From Clostridiales bacterium (GTDB taxonomy: Bacteria > Bacillota > Clostridia > Christensenellales > CAG-138), in contig WRCT01000137.1 in assembly GCA_009783775.1 (NCBI GenBank), forward strand, positions 1 to 5,033: 5,033 nt of DNA, read 5' to 3'. The notes beneath the pieces are model-generated. The model did not search any database. It was not told the origin of the DNA and saw nothing but the letters and a program-made list of their open reading frames with translations. Each line of letters opens with the position of its first letter. Position 1 is the stretch's first letter. The position numbers and the translations under genes were made by a program. Below, one piece after another: positions 1 through 4,998 of this stretch.

Positions 1-629
1 ATCACCAGCTTTTGTAGCATGGTCTGACTGCCGGACAGCTCGGGCCGCTGGAAAGCCACGATGGGCTTATCCTCACCGCCGACCTGTTTCCAGTTCTTGA
101 TCTTGCCGCTGTAAATATCTTGAATCTGCTTGGTGGTGAGTGAATCCACCGGATTGTCCGCATTGACGATAAACACGAGTGCGTCCTTGCCGATGGGGAA
201 AAGGTCCGCGTTGTTTTTCAAATCCAATTCTTTCTTGACAGTTCCGGACGCCTCATAGACCAGCAGAAGATCGGCGTCCCCTTCTGCGAGCGCGTAATAG
301 CTGTAATCCGTGGTGGAGAAATCAAGGCGCGCCTCGGCCTCCTCCAAGGAGCAACCGAGTGACGCCTGCATAAGAGCCAGTGTCAGCGGAATGGTTGCGG
401 TGGATCCATCAATTGCGGGAAAGCTGTAAAGATGTATCTCCGGCGCACCATAGGGATTGGGATAGGGTGTCGGCCCGGGTGTCGCCGTGGGCAACGCAGT
501 CGGCTCCTCAGTCGGCGCCTCGGTTGCCGCAACCTCGGTTGGCAGCGGATCGCTGTTTTCGGTTGGGCAACCGAAAAGCAGAACCAAACAAAGCAAAACG
601 ACCACCAGGCTCAAGAGCTTAAATCTCAT
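1..629 (-). CDS. PstS-like phosphate ABC transporter substrate-binding lipoprotein (C-terminus cut by window edge)
   Basis: Likely the extracellular, membrane-anchored solute-binding protein of a phosphate-type ABC importer. The 209 visible residues begin with a lipoprotein signal: a basic start (MRFK), a hydrophobic stretch (5-19) and a lipobox ending LFGC with Cys21 as the lipidated residue. A Pro/Thr/Glu-rich spacer (about 22-61) follows, then a type-2 periplasmic-binding fold. DGSTAT (74-79) matches the first anion-binding loop of PstS proteins, GDADLLLVYEAS (117-128) the usual strand-loop, SGKIKNW (174-180) a family hallmark, and SGSQTML (199-205) the second ligand loop. The ATG overlaps the ppx stop as ATGA and is preceded by GAGAGGGA 7 nt upstream, which supports this start. 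The C-terminal lobe is outside the window, so ligand specificity is inferred from motifs. Next to a polyphosphatase-like gene, phosphate is the most sensible ligand; another oxyanion is possible. Confidence 0.85.
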   Translation of the reverse strand, partial: MRFKLLSLVVVLLCLVLLFGCPTENSDPLPTEVAATEAPTEEPTALPTATPGPTPYPNPYGAPEIHLYSFPAIDGSTATIPLTLALMQASLGCSLEEAEARLDFSTTDYSYYALAEGDADLLLVYEASGTVKKELDLKNNADLFPIGKDALVFIVNADNPVDSLTTKQIQDIYSGKIKNWKQVGGEDKPIVAFQRPELSGSQTMLQKLV

Positions 630-1630
630 AATTTCGTCCCTCTCTCTTCCATTATCTTTTGCGCATACCCTTCCAAACCGTCTGCATGGCTGGGTGTCAG
701 CTTGTCAATCCTCATCTTCTCCATCAGGTTCAATAACAACAGTCCACCGGGAATGATCGTATCGTGCCGTGATTCTAGCAAAGGGTGCTGCGCCCGTGCG
801 GGACCCATTGCGTGGAGCTCCTTGAGCAGCGTCCACAACTTTTTCCTTGTTATAACCGAATTTTTACGAAACGCACCCAACCCGGTCAACGCTCGTTTCG
901 CCGACTTCAAATCATCTACCGTACAATACTCCTTTGCCAAGAGTGGTTGGAGATACTCCCAGCGCTTTTCCCAGGTAATAACCGAGCTCTCAAGCAACGC
1001 GCCCAAGGTCGTAATCGTTCCACCCACGCCATAGTAAGGCCCGACATGGACGGAGGGAGGGGGGAGCAGCGCAAAAAGCTGCTCTGCCAGCATCTGTTTC
1101 ATCGTCTCCAAACTGGAATCCGGAATCCGGAATCTGGAATCTGGCGCGGTGACCGCGCAAAATTCTTTTGCGCGAATCGCACCCGATGGTGCGCTAACCG
1201 CGTCCTTCGCCGTGGCGACTTGCAGACTACCCCCGCCGATATCAATCACCGTGCCGCCTTGCCCCTTGGTTGCGCCAAGATAAGCCAGCCGCGCCTCTTC
1301 CTCGCCGGACAGGATCTCAAGGCGCAGGTTGGGAATACTCTCTAACAAGCTTAAAAACTCCGCCCTATTCTCCGCGTCGCGCACCGCGCTGGTGGCATAG
1401 GCGCAGACAAACAATCCCTCTTTTGCGGCCTCGGCACAGAACCCGCGCACAACGGCGGCGGAGGCTATCAGGTTCTCAGTCCGCAGCCGCCCTGTCTCCA
1501 GCAGGCCGGTCGCCAGTCGGGTCGTGCGTCGCTGCTTTGCACCACAACGCAAAAGGCCGCGCTCTGACGCGGCCGTCATATAACGGATCGAGTTGCTGCC
1601 GATATCAATGACGGCAAACCCGTTACCCAT
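626..1630 (-). CDS. ppx: Ppx/GppA family exopolyphosphatase-like phosphatase
   Basis: A cytoplasmic ASKHA-fold enzyme of 334 aa. The family hydrolyses terminal phosphate from polyphosphate and/or the 5'-phosphate of pppGpp; which one applies here cannot be read from sequence. Visible motifs are phosphate loop 1 VIDIGSNSIRYM (7-18), ATSAVRDAENRAEF (79-92), SGEEEARLAYLGA (108-120), phosphate loop 2 VIDIGGGSLQVA (128-139), GVGGTITTLGA (201-211) and the C-terminal RHDTIIPGG (288-296). Length fits the short core form without the HD-like domain of E. coli Ppx. The reading frame extends upstream of 1630, but that part would overlap divIC and lacks family similarity; ATG 1630 has AGAGGA 5 nt upstream and starts just before loop 1. 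It overlaps divIC by 8 nt and the PstS-like gene by 4 nt, suggesting coupled translation. Odd points are a heptamer repeat with palindromes encoding residues about 153-173, and an internal duplication (208-230 against 250-272). Confidence 0.9.
   Translation of the reverse strand: MGNGFAVIDIGSNSIRYMTAASERGLLRCGAKQRRTTRLATGLLETGRLRTENLIASAAVVRGFCAEAAKEGLFVCAYATSAVRDAENRAEFLSLLESIPNLRLEILSGEEEARLAYLGATKGQGGTVIDIGGGSLQVATAKDAVSAPSGAIRAKEFCAVTAPDSRFRIPDSSLETMKQMLAEQLFALLPPPSVHVGPYYGVGGTITTLGALLESSVITWEKRWEYLQPLLAKEYCTVDDLKSAKRALTGLGAFRKNSVITRKKLWTLLKELHAMGPARAQHPLLESRHDTIIPGGLLLLNLMEKMRIDKLTPSHADGLEGYAQKIMEERGTKL
815..1009 (-). repeat. Diverged internal duplication within ppx (period 126 bp)
   Basis: Two segments, 815-883 and 941-1009, are offset by exactly 126 bp (42 codons). 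Their products share the pattern LGA, then SVIT, then K and W at equal spacing (residues 208-230 and 250-272; about half of positions identical by eye). At the DNA level ATAACCGA occurs at 852-859 and 978-985, and CGCCCAA/CACCCAA words also line up. The stretch between GGT and the C-terminal RHD motif is longer than I expect for the family, by roughly the size of one repeat, which supports an in-frame duplication that has since diverged. Confidence 0.5.
1115..1142. repeat. Four tandem copies of a 7-bp unit (GGAATCC/T) inside ppx
   Basis: The plus strand reads GGAATCC twice and then GGAATCT twice with no spacer, flanked by partial copies (CT before, GG after). In the ppx frame it encodes the low-complexity loop PDSRFRIPDSS (163-173). 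Because 7 is not a multiple of 3, gain or loss of one copy would shift the frame and truncate Ppx about halfway. Confidence 0.9.
1144..1174. repeat. Two overlapping palindromes next to the heptamer repeat in ppx
   Basis: GCGCGGT-G-ACCGCGC (1144-1158) is a perfect 7-bp inverted repeat around one base. CGCGCAAAA-TTC-TTTTGCGCG (1154-1174) has perfect 9-bp arms around a 3-nt loop. They share bases 1154-1158, so only one can form fully at a time. Both lie in ppx coding sequence (residues about 153-163), immediately beside the heptamer array, and together look like a small repeat element carried in frame in a loop after the conserved GAIR segment. Confidence 0.8.
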
Positions 1631-2018
1631 TGGGGTCCTCTGTTTCCTCCGGCTCCGCCGTGGGATTGAGGTCCTGTGTCGGAGCAGGCGTGGGCGGGGG
1701 ATTATAGGTCGGGCGGGGCGCGGCGTCCGGTCCGCCGTCCCGAATGAGAATATCGTTTTCATAATGCCAGCCGTACTTCTCACTGCCCAGGCGCAGCTTG
1801 TAGGCTGTGGTCTTCATAAACTCCAGATTGTCGGACTCGCGTTCATACTCCACGCGAATATCCACAAGCGCCTGCTCGCGCTCGGCAAGTAAAGCCTGCG
1901 CGTTGCGCAATCGCGCCTGCTGCGGGATAATCATACCCGCCAGCAGACAGGCGTCGACTGCCAACACGACCAAAAAGTGAACCGGCTTAAATTGTGCGGG
2001 TTGTTTCCTTCTTGACAT
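1623..2018 (-). CDS. divIC: DivIC/FtsB-type septum formation initiator (cell-division protein)
   Basis: A 131-aa bitopic membrane protein. DivIC/FtsB proteins pair with FtsL and DivIB/FtsQ at the division site and help activate septal peptidoglycan synthesis. Visible are a short basic cytoplasmic head (MSRRKQ), one membrane segment (about 14-31), a charged heptad-like coiled coil (about 32-75, rich in L, A, E, R) and a short globular end YGWHYENDILIRDGG (82-96). The last 30 or so residues form an acidic Pro/Thr-rich tail that typical DivIC proteins lack. Overall identity is weak, as is usual for this family; position directly after yabP and yabQ, as in Bacillus subtilis, is the strongest support. 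ATG 2018 was chosen over TTG 2036 because it starts at the basic head, but neither has a clear Shine-Dalgarno; a TATACT sequence lies just upstream. Its stop overlaps the ppx start by 8 nt. Confidence 0.8.
   Translation of the reverse strand: MSRRKQPAQFKPVHFLVVLAVDACLLAGMIIPQQARLRNAQALLAEREQALVDIRVEYERESDNLEFMKTTAYKLRLGSEKYGWHYENDILIRDGGPDAAPRPTYNPPPTPAPTQDLNPTAEPEETEDPNG
1636..1641 (-). promoter_or_regulatory. Ribosome binding site deciding the ppx start
   Basis: On the minus strand AGAGGA lies 5 nt before ATG 1630, and a second GGAGG lies 15 nt before it, both inside the 3' end of divIC. This places the ppx start at 1630 rather than at the upstream in-frame codons, which sit in divIC coding sequence. 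Confidence 0.65.
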
Positions 2019-2057
2019 ACATCGTAAGTATAACAAATGTGGGCAGCAATTGGTAGC

Positions 2058-2360
2058 CTATTTGCGGATTTTATTCAATATGGCTGTAAATAAACGGGAA
2101 AATGTGAGCCGCGCGATCAGCGCGCCCAAGGCAAAAAAGAAAAAAGCATAACCACGCAGCGTGCCGCCGGTGGCAAAAAGGAGTGACAGAGAAAGACAAA
2201 GGGCAAATCCCAGCGCCACCAAAACATCCAGCGTGACCCGTCCTGCCCGACCGATCCGCAGCCGCCGCAGGGGAGACGTCAGCGCAAGCAGCAGCCCAAA
2301 TACAAGCCCGCCATAGAGCATAATGCCCGCCTGCGCAGGCTGCGCAAAAACATCAATCAC
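2058..2360 (-). CDS. yabQ: YabQ-like spore cortex biosynthesis membrane protein
   Basis: A small integral membrane protein of 100 aa. YabQ of Bacillus subtilis localises to the membranes around the forespore and is needed for cortex formation; that role is taken from the family. The sequence shows three hydrophobic segments (about 11-28, 44-63 and 68-84), separated by a basic loop SPLRRLRIGRAGR (29-41) after the first, and a basic C-terminus. Length, topology and position between yabP and divIC match YabQ; residue similarity alone is modest. The start is GTG 2360: an in-frame TGA lies 9 nt upstream, so no earlier start is possible, and the next candidate (Met14) would cut into the first membrane segment. 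No good ribosome site is visible, but the gap after yabP is only 12 nt, so translation may be re-initiated from yabP. Confidence 0.8.
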   Translation of the reverse strand: MIDVFAQPAQAGIMLYGGLVFGLLLALTSPLRRLRIGRAGRVTLDVLVALGFALCLSLSLLFATGGTLRGYAFFFFALGALIARLTFSRLFTAILNKIRK

Positions 2361-2372
2361 AGTTATTCACTG

Positions 2373-2666
2373 CTAGTTATTGGCTCTCAGCCGAAACAGC
2401 CCCTTGCGCTCCTTGACCGGCGGCTCATACTCCAGCGAGAGAATATCCCCGTCGATCAGCACCTGCCCGTCGTCGGGGTTTAAGCGCGAAAGGTGCAGCC
2501 CGCTGCCAAAGATACAGAGCGAGCCGACCGACGTCGCCACACAGGCCTCGTCCTCATGAAAACTCTCCACTTCCAGCACGCCCGTCACGCGCAGGTGTCG
2601 TTTGCCCTCCAGCACAATGCTGTGCGCTTGCTTCGGCTTGCCGACTTCGGTTGCTCGCATCTCCAT
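2373..2666 (-). CDS. yabP: YabP-type sporulation protein (spore coat/cortex assembly)
   Basis: A soluble protein of 97 aa in the YabP/YqfC family, made in the mother cell during sporulation and needed for spore maturation with YabQ; function is from the family. The core matches well: IVLEGKRHLRVTGVLEVESF (17-36) corresponds to the strand pair with the conserved TGV..V.SF pattern, SVGSLCIFGSGLHLSRLN (46-63) to the G-L-x-x-x-G-x-x-L region, and GQVLIDGDILSLEY (67-80) to the closing G.I.I.G.I..L.Y strands. ATG 2666 is preferred because AGGAGG sits 9 nt upstream; TTG 2687 is in frame but would place that AGGAGG inside the gene. It is the first gene of the leftward cluster, divergent from rho. No convincing promoter was found; in Bacillus the gene is under sporulation sigma control. 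Confidence 0.88.
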   Translation of the reverse strand: MEMRATEVGKPKQAHSIVLEGKRHLRVTGVLEVESFHEDEACVATSVGSLCIFGSGLHLSRLNPDDGQVLIDGDILSLEYEPPVKERKGLFRLRANN

Positions 2667-2675
2667 AACCAACTG

Positions 2676-2681
2676 CCTCCT
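2676..2681 (-). promoter_or_regulatory. Ribosome binding site of yabP
   Basis: AGGAGG on the minus strand, 9 nt before ATG 2666. It selects this ATG over TTG 2687 (upstream of the site) and over the ATG two codons further on. Confidence 0.8.
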
Positions 2682-2746
2682 GCCCAATAAATATGCGTCG
2701 AACGGTAAAAGAATACTGCGAAAATGGGTAAGTTAAGGAGAAAGGC

Positions 2747-2775
2747 TTGACAATATACTATAATTCCCATACAAT
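2747..2775 (+). promoter_or_regulatory. Sigma-A-type promoter of rho
   Basis: A perfect -35 TTGACA (2747-2752), a 17-nt A/T-rich spacer and a -10 TACAAT (2770-2775) one base from consensus. Expected transcription start is near 2782, giving a leader of about 95 nt. The -10 is embedded in CATACAAT, which resembles the sigma-E -10 consensus, but no sigma-E -35 is correctly spaced. Confidence 0.85.
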
Positions 2776-2811
2776 AGGCGCGGAAGACAGCAAACCCCCG
2801 CCTTCCGTCTT

Positions 2812-2825
2812 TCCCCATTCGGGGA
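2812..2825 (+). promoter_or_regulatory. Small GC hairpin in the rho leader
   Basis: TCCCC (2812-2816), loop ATTC, GGGGA (2821-2825), followed by GTTTCC. Just upstream AAGAC (2784-2788) and GTCTT (2807-2811) can also pair, enclosing a C-rich stretch. The T-tract is too short for a convincing intrinsic terminator, so it is listed as possible leader structure only. Autogenous attenuation of rho is known in E. coli. Confidence 0.35.
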
Positions 2826-2866
2826 GTTTCCATCAAAAGAAGCTAACATCTGAATACGGCATTATT

Positions 2867-2872
2867 AGGAGG
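2867..2872 (+). promoter_or_regulatory. Ribosome binding site of rho
   Basis: Perfect AGGAGG 4 nt before ATG 2877. The spacing is slightly short, but there is no better start nearby and the encoded N-terminus matches the Rho N-terminal domain. Confidence 0.85.
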
Positions 2873-2876
2873 AACC

Positions 2877-4496
2877 ATGGTTCGTGAGGAACTATTCGAA
2901 AAAAGTCTTGTTGAGCTGCGCGTCCTGGCCAAGCAGTACGGACTTAAGAGCATCACTGCCCTGCGCAAGCCCGAACTGGTCGAGCGGCTGATGCGCTATC
3001 ATCAGGGCGAGCCCACCGCAACACCGCCGGCCAAGCGCGGCCGTCCGCCCAAGGCAACGGAAAGCGAGACGCCGGCCGCCAAACCCACGCCTGCCGCAGA
3101 GGCGCAGAGCGCGCCGCGCCCGTCTTACAACAAACGAAACGACCAAACCGCTCCGGCCTACCGCCCCTATCGGGAAAATGCCCAGCGGCCCTACACGCCG
3201 CGCGATCATTCCGGTTCGGCCCAGCCGCGCAACGGCCAGCCCCCGAGGCAGCGCCACGGAAACTATGAGGACCGCGAGCGAAACTATGAAAATATGCTCT
3301 CCCTCTCGGACATTCTCGCGTCAGGCAACTGCTTTGACTGCAAGGGTATCCTGGAGATCGTGGATTCCTACGGCTTTTTGCGCACCGAAAACTACTACGC
3401 GGGACCCAAGGACATCTACGTCGCGCCCGCCCAGATCTACCGTTTCCGCATGAAGACGGGCGACCTTGTCGAAGGCAAGGGCTACTTCAAAAACGCCAAC
3501 GACAAGTATCCGGCCTTGGTTCAGATCGACCAGATCAACGGCGACACGCCCGTGGATAACGAGCGCCGCGTCGTCTTTGAGGAACTCGTCCCTATCTTTC
3601 CCGAGGAACGCTATACACTGGAAGCAGGCGGCCGAAACAATGTCCTGTCCACACGCCTCATTGACCTGATCTCGCCGATCGGCAAGGGCCAACGCGCGAT
3701 GATCGTCTCCCAGCCCAAGGCGGGCAAAACGACCCTATTGAAACAAATCGCCAACGGTATTGCCGAGAACAATCCAAACGTCCATCTCATTGTGCTGCTG
3801 ATCGACGAGCGGCCTGAGGAAGTCACCGACATGAAACGCAGCGTGCGCGGCGAGGTGGTCTACTCGACCTTCGACGAACTGCCCGAGCACCACACGCGTA
3901 TTGCCGAAATGGTGCAGGAGCGCGCCATGCGCCTGGTCGAAAAGGGCAAGGACGTCGTCATTTTAATGGACAGCCTGACCCGACTCGCCCGCGCTTATAA
4001 CCTGGTCATTCCGCCCACGGGCCGCACGCTCTCCGGCGGCATGGACCCGGGCGCGCTGCACAAGCCCAAGCGTTTCTTCGGCGCGGCGCGTAACATCGAA
4101 AACGGCGGCAGCCTGACCGTCATCGCCACCGCGCTGGTCGAGACGGGCAGCCGCATGGACGATATCGTCTACGAGGAATTCAAGGGCACGGGCAATATGG
4201 AGATTCACCTAGACCGCAAACTGGCCGAGCGCCGCGTCTTTCCCGCGATCGACATCTACAAGTCCGGCACGCGCCGCGACGATCTGCTGCTCTCCAAAGC
4301 CGAGCTCGAAGGCGTGCGCATGATCCGCCGCGTTCTGGCCGGCGGCGCGCCGACCGAGGTCACAGAGCAGCTCATCACCATGATCGACAAGACCGCGACC
4401 AACGAAGAGTTTTTGATCAAGCTGCGCGACTGGGTCCGTATCTTCGAAAAGGAAGGCTACACCTCCTCCGGCGCCCAAAACCGCTACGGGCAGTAG
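2877..4496 (+). CDS. rho: Transcription termination factor Rho
   Basis: A hexameric, RNA-dependent ATPase/translocase of 539 aa that pulls on untranslated nascent RNA and releases RNA polymerase. Domains in order: Rho_N helical domain (about 5-43, LVELRVLAKQYGLKS); a disordered insertion (about 45-140) rich in P, A, R, N, Q and Y with an AT-hook-like KRGRPPK (53-59); a cold-shock RNA-binding domain (about 150-225) with SYGFLRT (164-170) and DIYVAPAQIYRF (179-190); then the RecA-type motor. Walker A is QPKAGKT (279-285), the catalytic Glu is in LIDERPEE (E311), Walker B is VILMDS (D365), the Q-loop region is TLSGGMDPGALHKPKRFFGA and the arginine finger is in SGTRRDD (R466). All key residues are present, so the enzyme should be active. 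It is longer than E. coli Rho (419 aa), mainly through the insertion and a short C-terminal tail. It has its own promoter and stands alone, divergent from yabP. Confidence 0.98.
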   Translation: MVREELFEKSLVELRVLAKQYGLKSITALRKPELVERLMRYHQGEPTATPPAKRGRPPKATESETPAAKPTPAAEAQSAPRPSYNKRNDQTAPAYRPYRENAQRPYTPRDHSGSAQPRNGQPPRQRHGNYEDRERNYENMLSLSDILASGNCFDCKGILEIVDSYGFLRTENYYAGPKDIYVAPAQIYRFRMKTGDLVEGKGYFKNANDKYPALVQIDQINGDTPVDNERRVVFEELVPIFPEERYTLEAGGRNNVLSTRLIDLISPIGKGQRAMIVSQPKAGKTTLLKQIANGIAENNPNVHLIVLLIDERPEEVTDMKRSVRGEVVYSTFDELPEHHTRIAEMVQERAMRLVEKGKDVVILMDSLTRLARAYNLVIPPTGRTLSGGMDPGALHKPKRFFGAARNIENGGSLTVIATALVETGSRMDDIVYEEFKGTGNMEIHLDRKLAERRVFPAIDIYKSGTRRDDLLLSKAELEGVRMIRRVLAGGAPTEVTEQLITMIDKTATNEEFLIKLRDWVRIFEKEGYTSSGAQNRYGQ

Positions 4497-4518
4497 CGCC
4501 TTGCAGGAAACCATGTAG

Positions 4519-4550
4519 GGGCGGGGTCTGCCCGCCCGATATGATTATTT
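4519..4550 (+). terminator. Possible terminator hairpin after rho
   Basis: GGGCGGG (4519-4525), loop GTCTG, CCCGCCC (4531-4537): a perfect 7-bp GC stem starting 22 nt after the rho stop. The T-rich part (ATTATTTT, 4543-4550) starts 5 nt after the stem rather than directly, so efficiency is uncertain. Similar GGGGCGGG/CCCGCCC hairpins also occur as dispersed intergenic repeats, so it may belong to the repeat region beyond it. Confidence 0.45.
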
Positions 4551-4697
4551 TAACCACGAACCACACAAACCACACGAAAGCATGGACAACGTCATTGCGG
4601 ACTTGATCCGCAATCTTATGCTGTTATTCCGAGCCAATTCCGCAGAATTGCCTTGAGGCGTCTCCCGCCGAAAAGCCTTGGTGAAGAATCTTGTTTT
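4551..4697. repeat. Tandem repeat unit 1 (147 bp)
   Basis: The unit starts TAACC with a CACGAA-rich stretch (4551-4590), followed by a conserved core (4591-4690). The core holds a perfect hairpin ATTGCGGA-CTTGA-TCCGCAAT (4594-4614), a second inverted repeat CAATTC-CGCA-GAATTG (4635-4650) and a closing GAAGAATC. The core is about 90% identical to unit 2 by eye. Confidence 0.85.
4554..4580. repeat. Left CACGAA-rich block, imperfect inverted repeat of 4878-4905
   Basis: It begins CCACGAA and ends ACACGAAAG, with roughly 10-bp spacing between CACGAA-like words. The complement of 4878-4905 has the same start, end and period with a 1-nt gap, so the two blocks bound about 350 bp as imperfect terminal inverted repeats. 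A related, weaker block lies between the two units (about 4701-4737). Confidence 0.6.
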
Positions 4698-4838
4698 TAA
4701 CCGCATAATACGCGAAAAGCACGAAAACATAAACCACGTCATTGCGGGCTTGATCCGCAATCTCAAGCTGTCATTCTGAGCCAATTCCGCAGAATTGCCT
4801 TGAGGCGTCTCCCCCCCGAAAGGTCTTGGCGAAGAATC
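4698..4838. repeat. Tandem repeat unit 2
   Basis: A second copy, exactly 147 bp on: TAACC at 4698 against 4551, and core start GTCATTGCGG at 4738 against 4591. The core (4738-4838) differs from unit 1 by about nine substitutions and one extra C in a C-run. Both inner inverted repeats are kept; in the first, one outer pair becomes G-T. The CACGAA-rich leader is more diverged than the core. Confidence 0.85.
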
Positions 4839-4877
4839 CAAAGACCCTTCGATTCGTTTAGGGCGACATAGTTTTCT

Positions 4878-4905
4878 CTTTCGTGTTTTTTCGTGCATTT
4901 CGTGG
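4878..4905. repeat. Right CACGAA-rich block in inverted orientation
   Basis: On the plus strand it reads as three TTCGTG words about 10 bp apart and ends CGTGG; its complement starts CCACGAA and ends ACACGAAAG like the left block. No target-site duplication is evident outside the two blocks. Confidence 0.6.
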
Positions 4906-4968
4906 CGAAAAATCCCTGCGCGAGCGGATATTCATGTGATTTGTGCGGCTTGCCGCAAATAGCAAACA

Positions 4969-4998
4969 AGCTCTCAAAAGGTTTACTTTTTGAGAGCT
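4969..4998. terminator. Hairpin with 11-bp perfect arms, possible minus-strand terminator
   Basis: AGCTCTCAAAA (4969-4979), 8-nt loop, TTTTGAGAGCT (4988-4998). Read on the minus strand the stem is followed by TTGTTTGCTATTTG, a moderately T-rich tail, so it could end transcription of a leftward gene lying right of the window. Read on the plus strand there is no T-run. A smaller hairpin, TGCGG-CTTG-CCGCA (4944-4957), lies nearby. Confidence 0.4.

Noticed and set aside
432..1034. Plus-strand 200-aa frame opposite the PstS-like gene and ppx
   Set aside because: Antisense shadow of two genes with clear family motifs; no recognisable domain.
1628..1783. Longer ppx start at 1783
   Set aside because: The extra 51 residues are Arg/Pro-rich, lie wholly over divIC in another frame, and precede the conserved first phosphate loop; ATG 1630 has its own ribosome site.
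2019..2050. Internal promoter before divIC from TATACT (minus strand)
   Set aside because: No acceptable -35 at 16-18 nt, and the gene sits only 39 nt after yabQ, so it is more likely read with the operon.
2688..2746. Promoter for the yabP operon on the minus strand
   Set aside because: Sigma-A-like and sigma-E-like words were found (TTGTCA, TATTCT, CAGTATT, CATATTTA), but no pair has both good matches and correct spacing.
2768..2775. CATACAAT as a sporulation sigma-E -10 box for rho
   Set aside because: No matching -35 at the required spacing; the perfect TTGACA at 17 nt explains the site as an ordinary promoter.
2585..2836. 83-aa minus-strand frame upstream of and overlapping yabP
   Set aside because: It overlaps yabP in another frame and spans the rho promoter and leader; no family features and no ribosome site in the right place.
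4551..4905. CRISPR array
   Set aside because: Only two units of 147 bp in which nearly the whole unit is conserved; there are no short direct repeats with unrelated spacers and no cas genes.
4545..4969. Two overlapping minus-strand open frames (4545-4898 and 4763-4969)
   Set aside because: They translate the tandem repeat and repeat the same peptide pattern; no ribosome site, no domain, and no codon character like that of rho.
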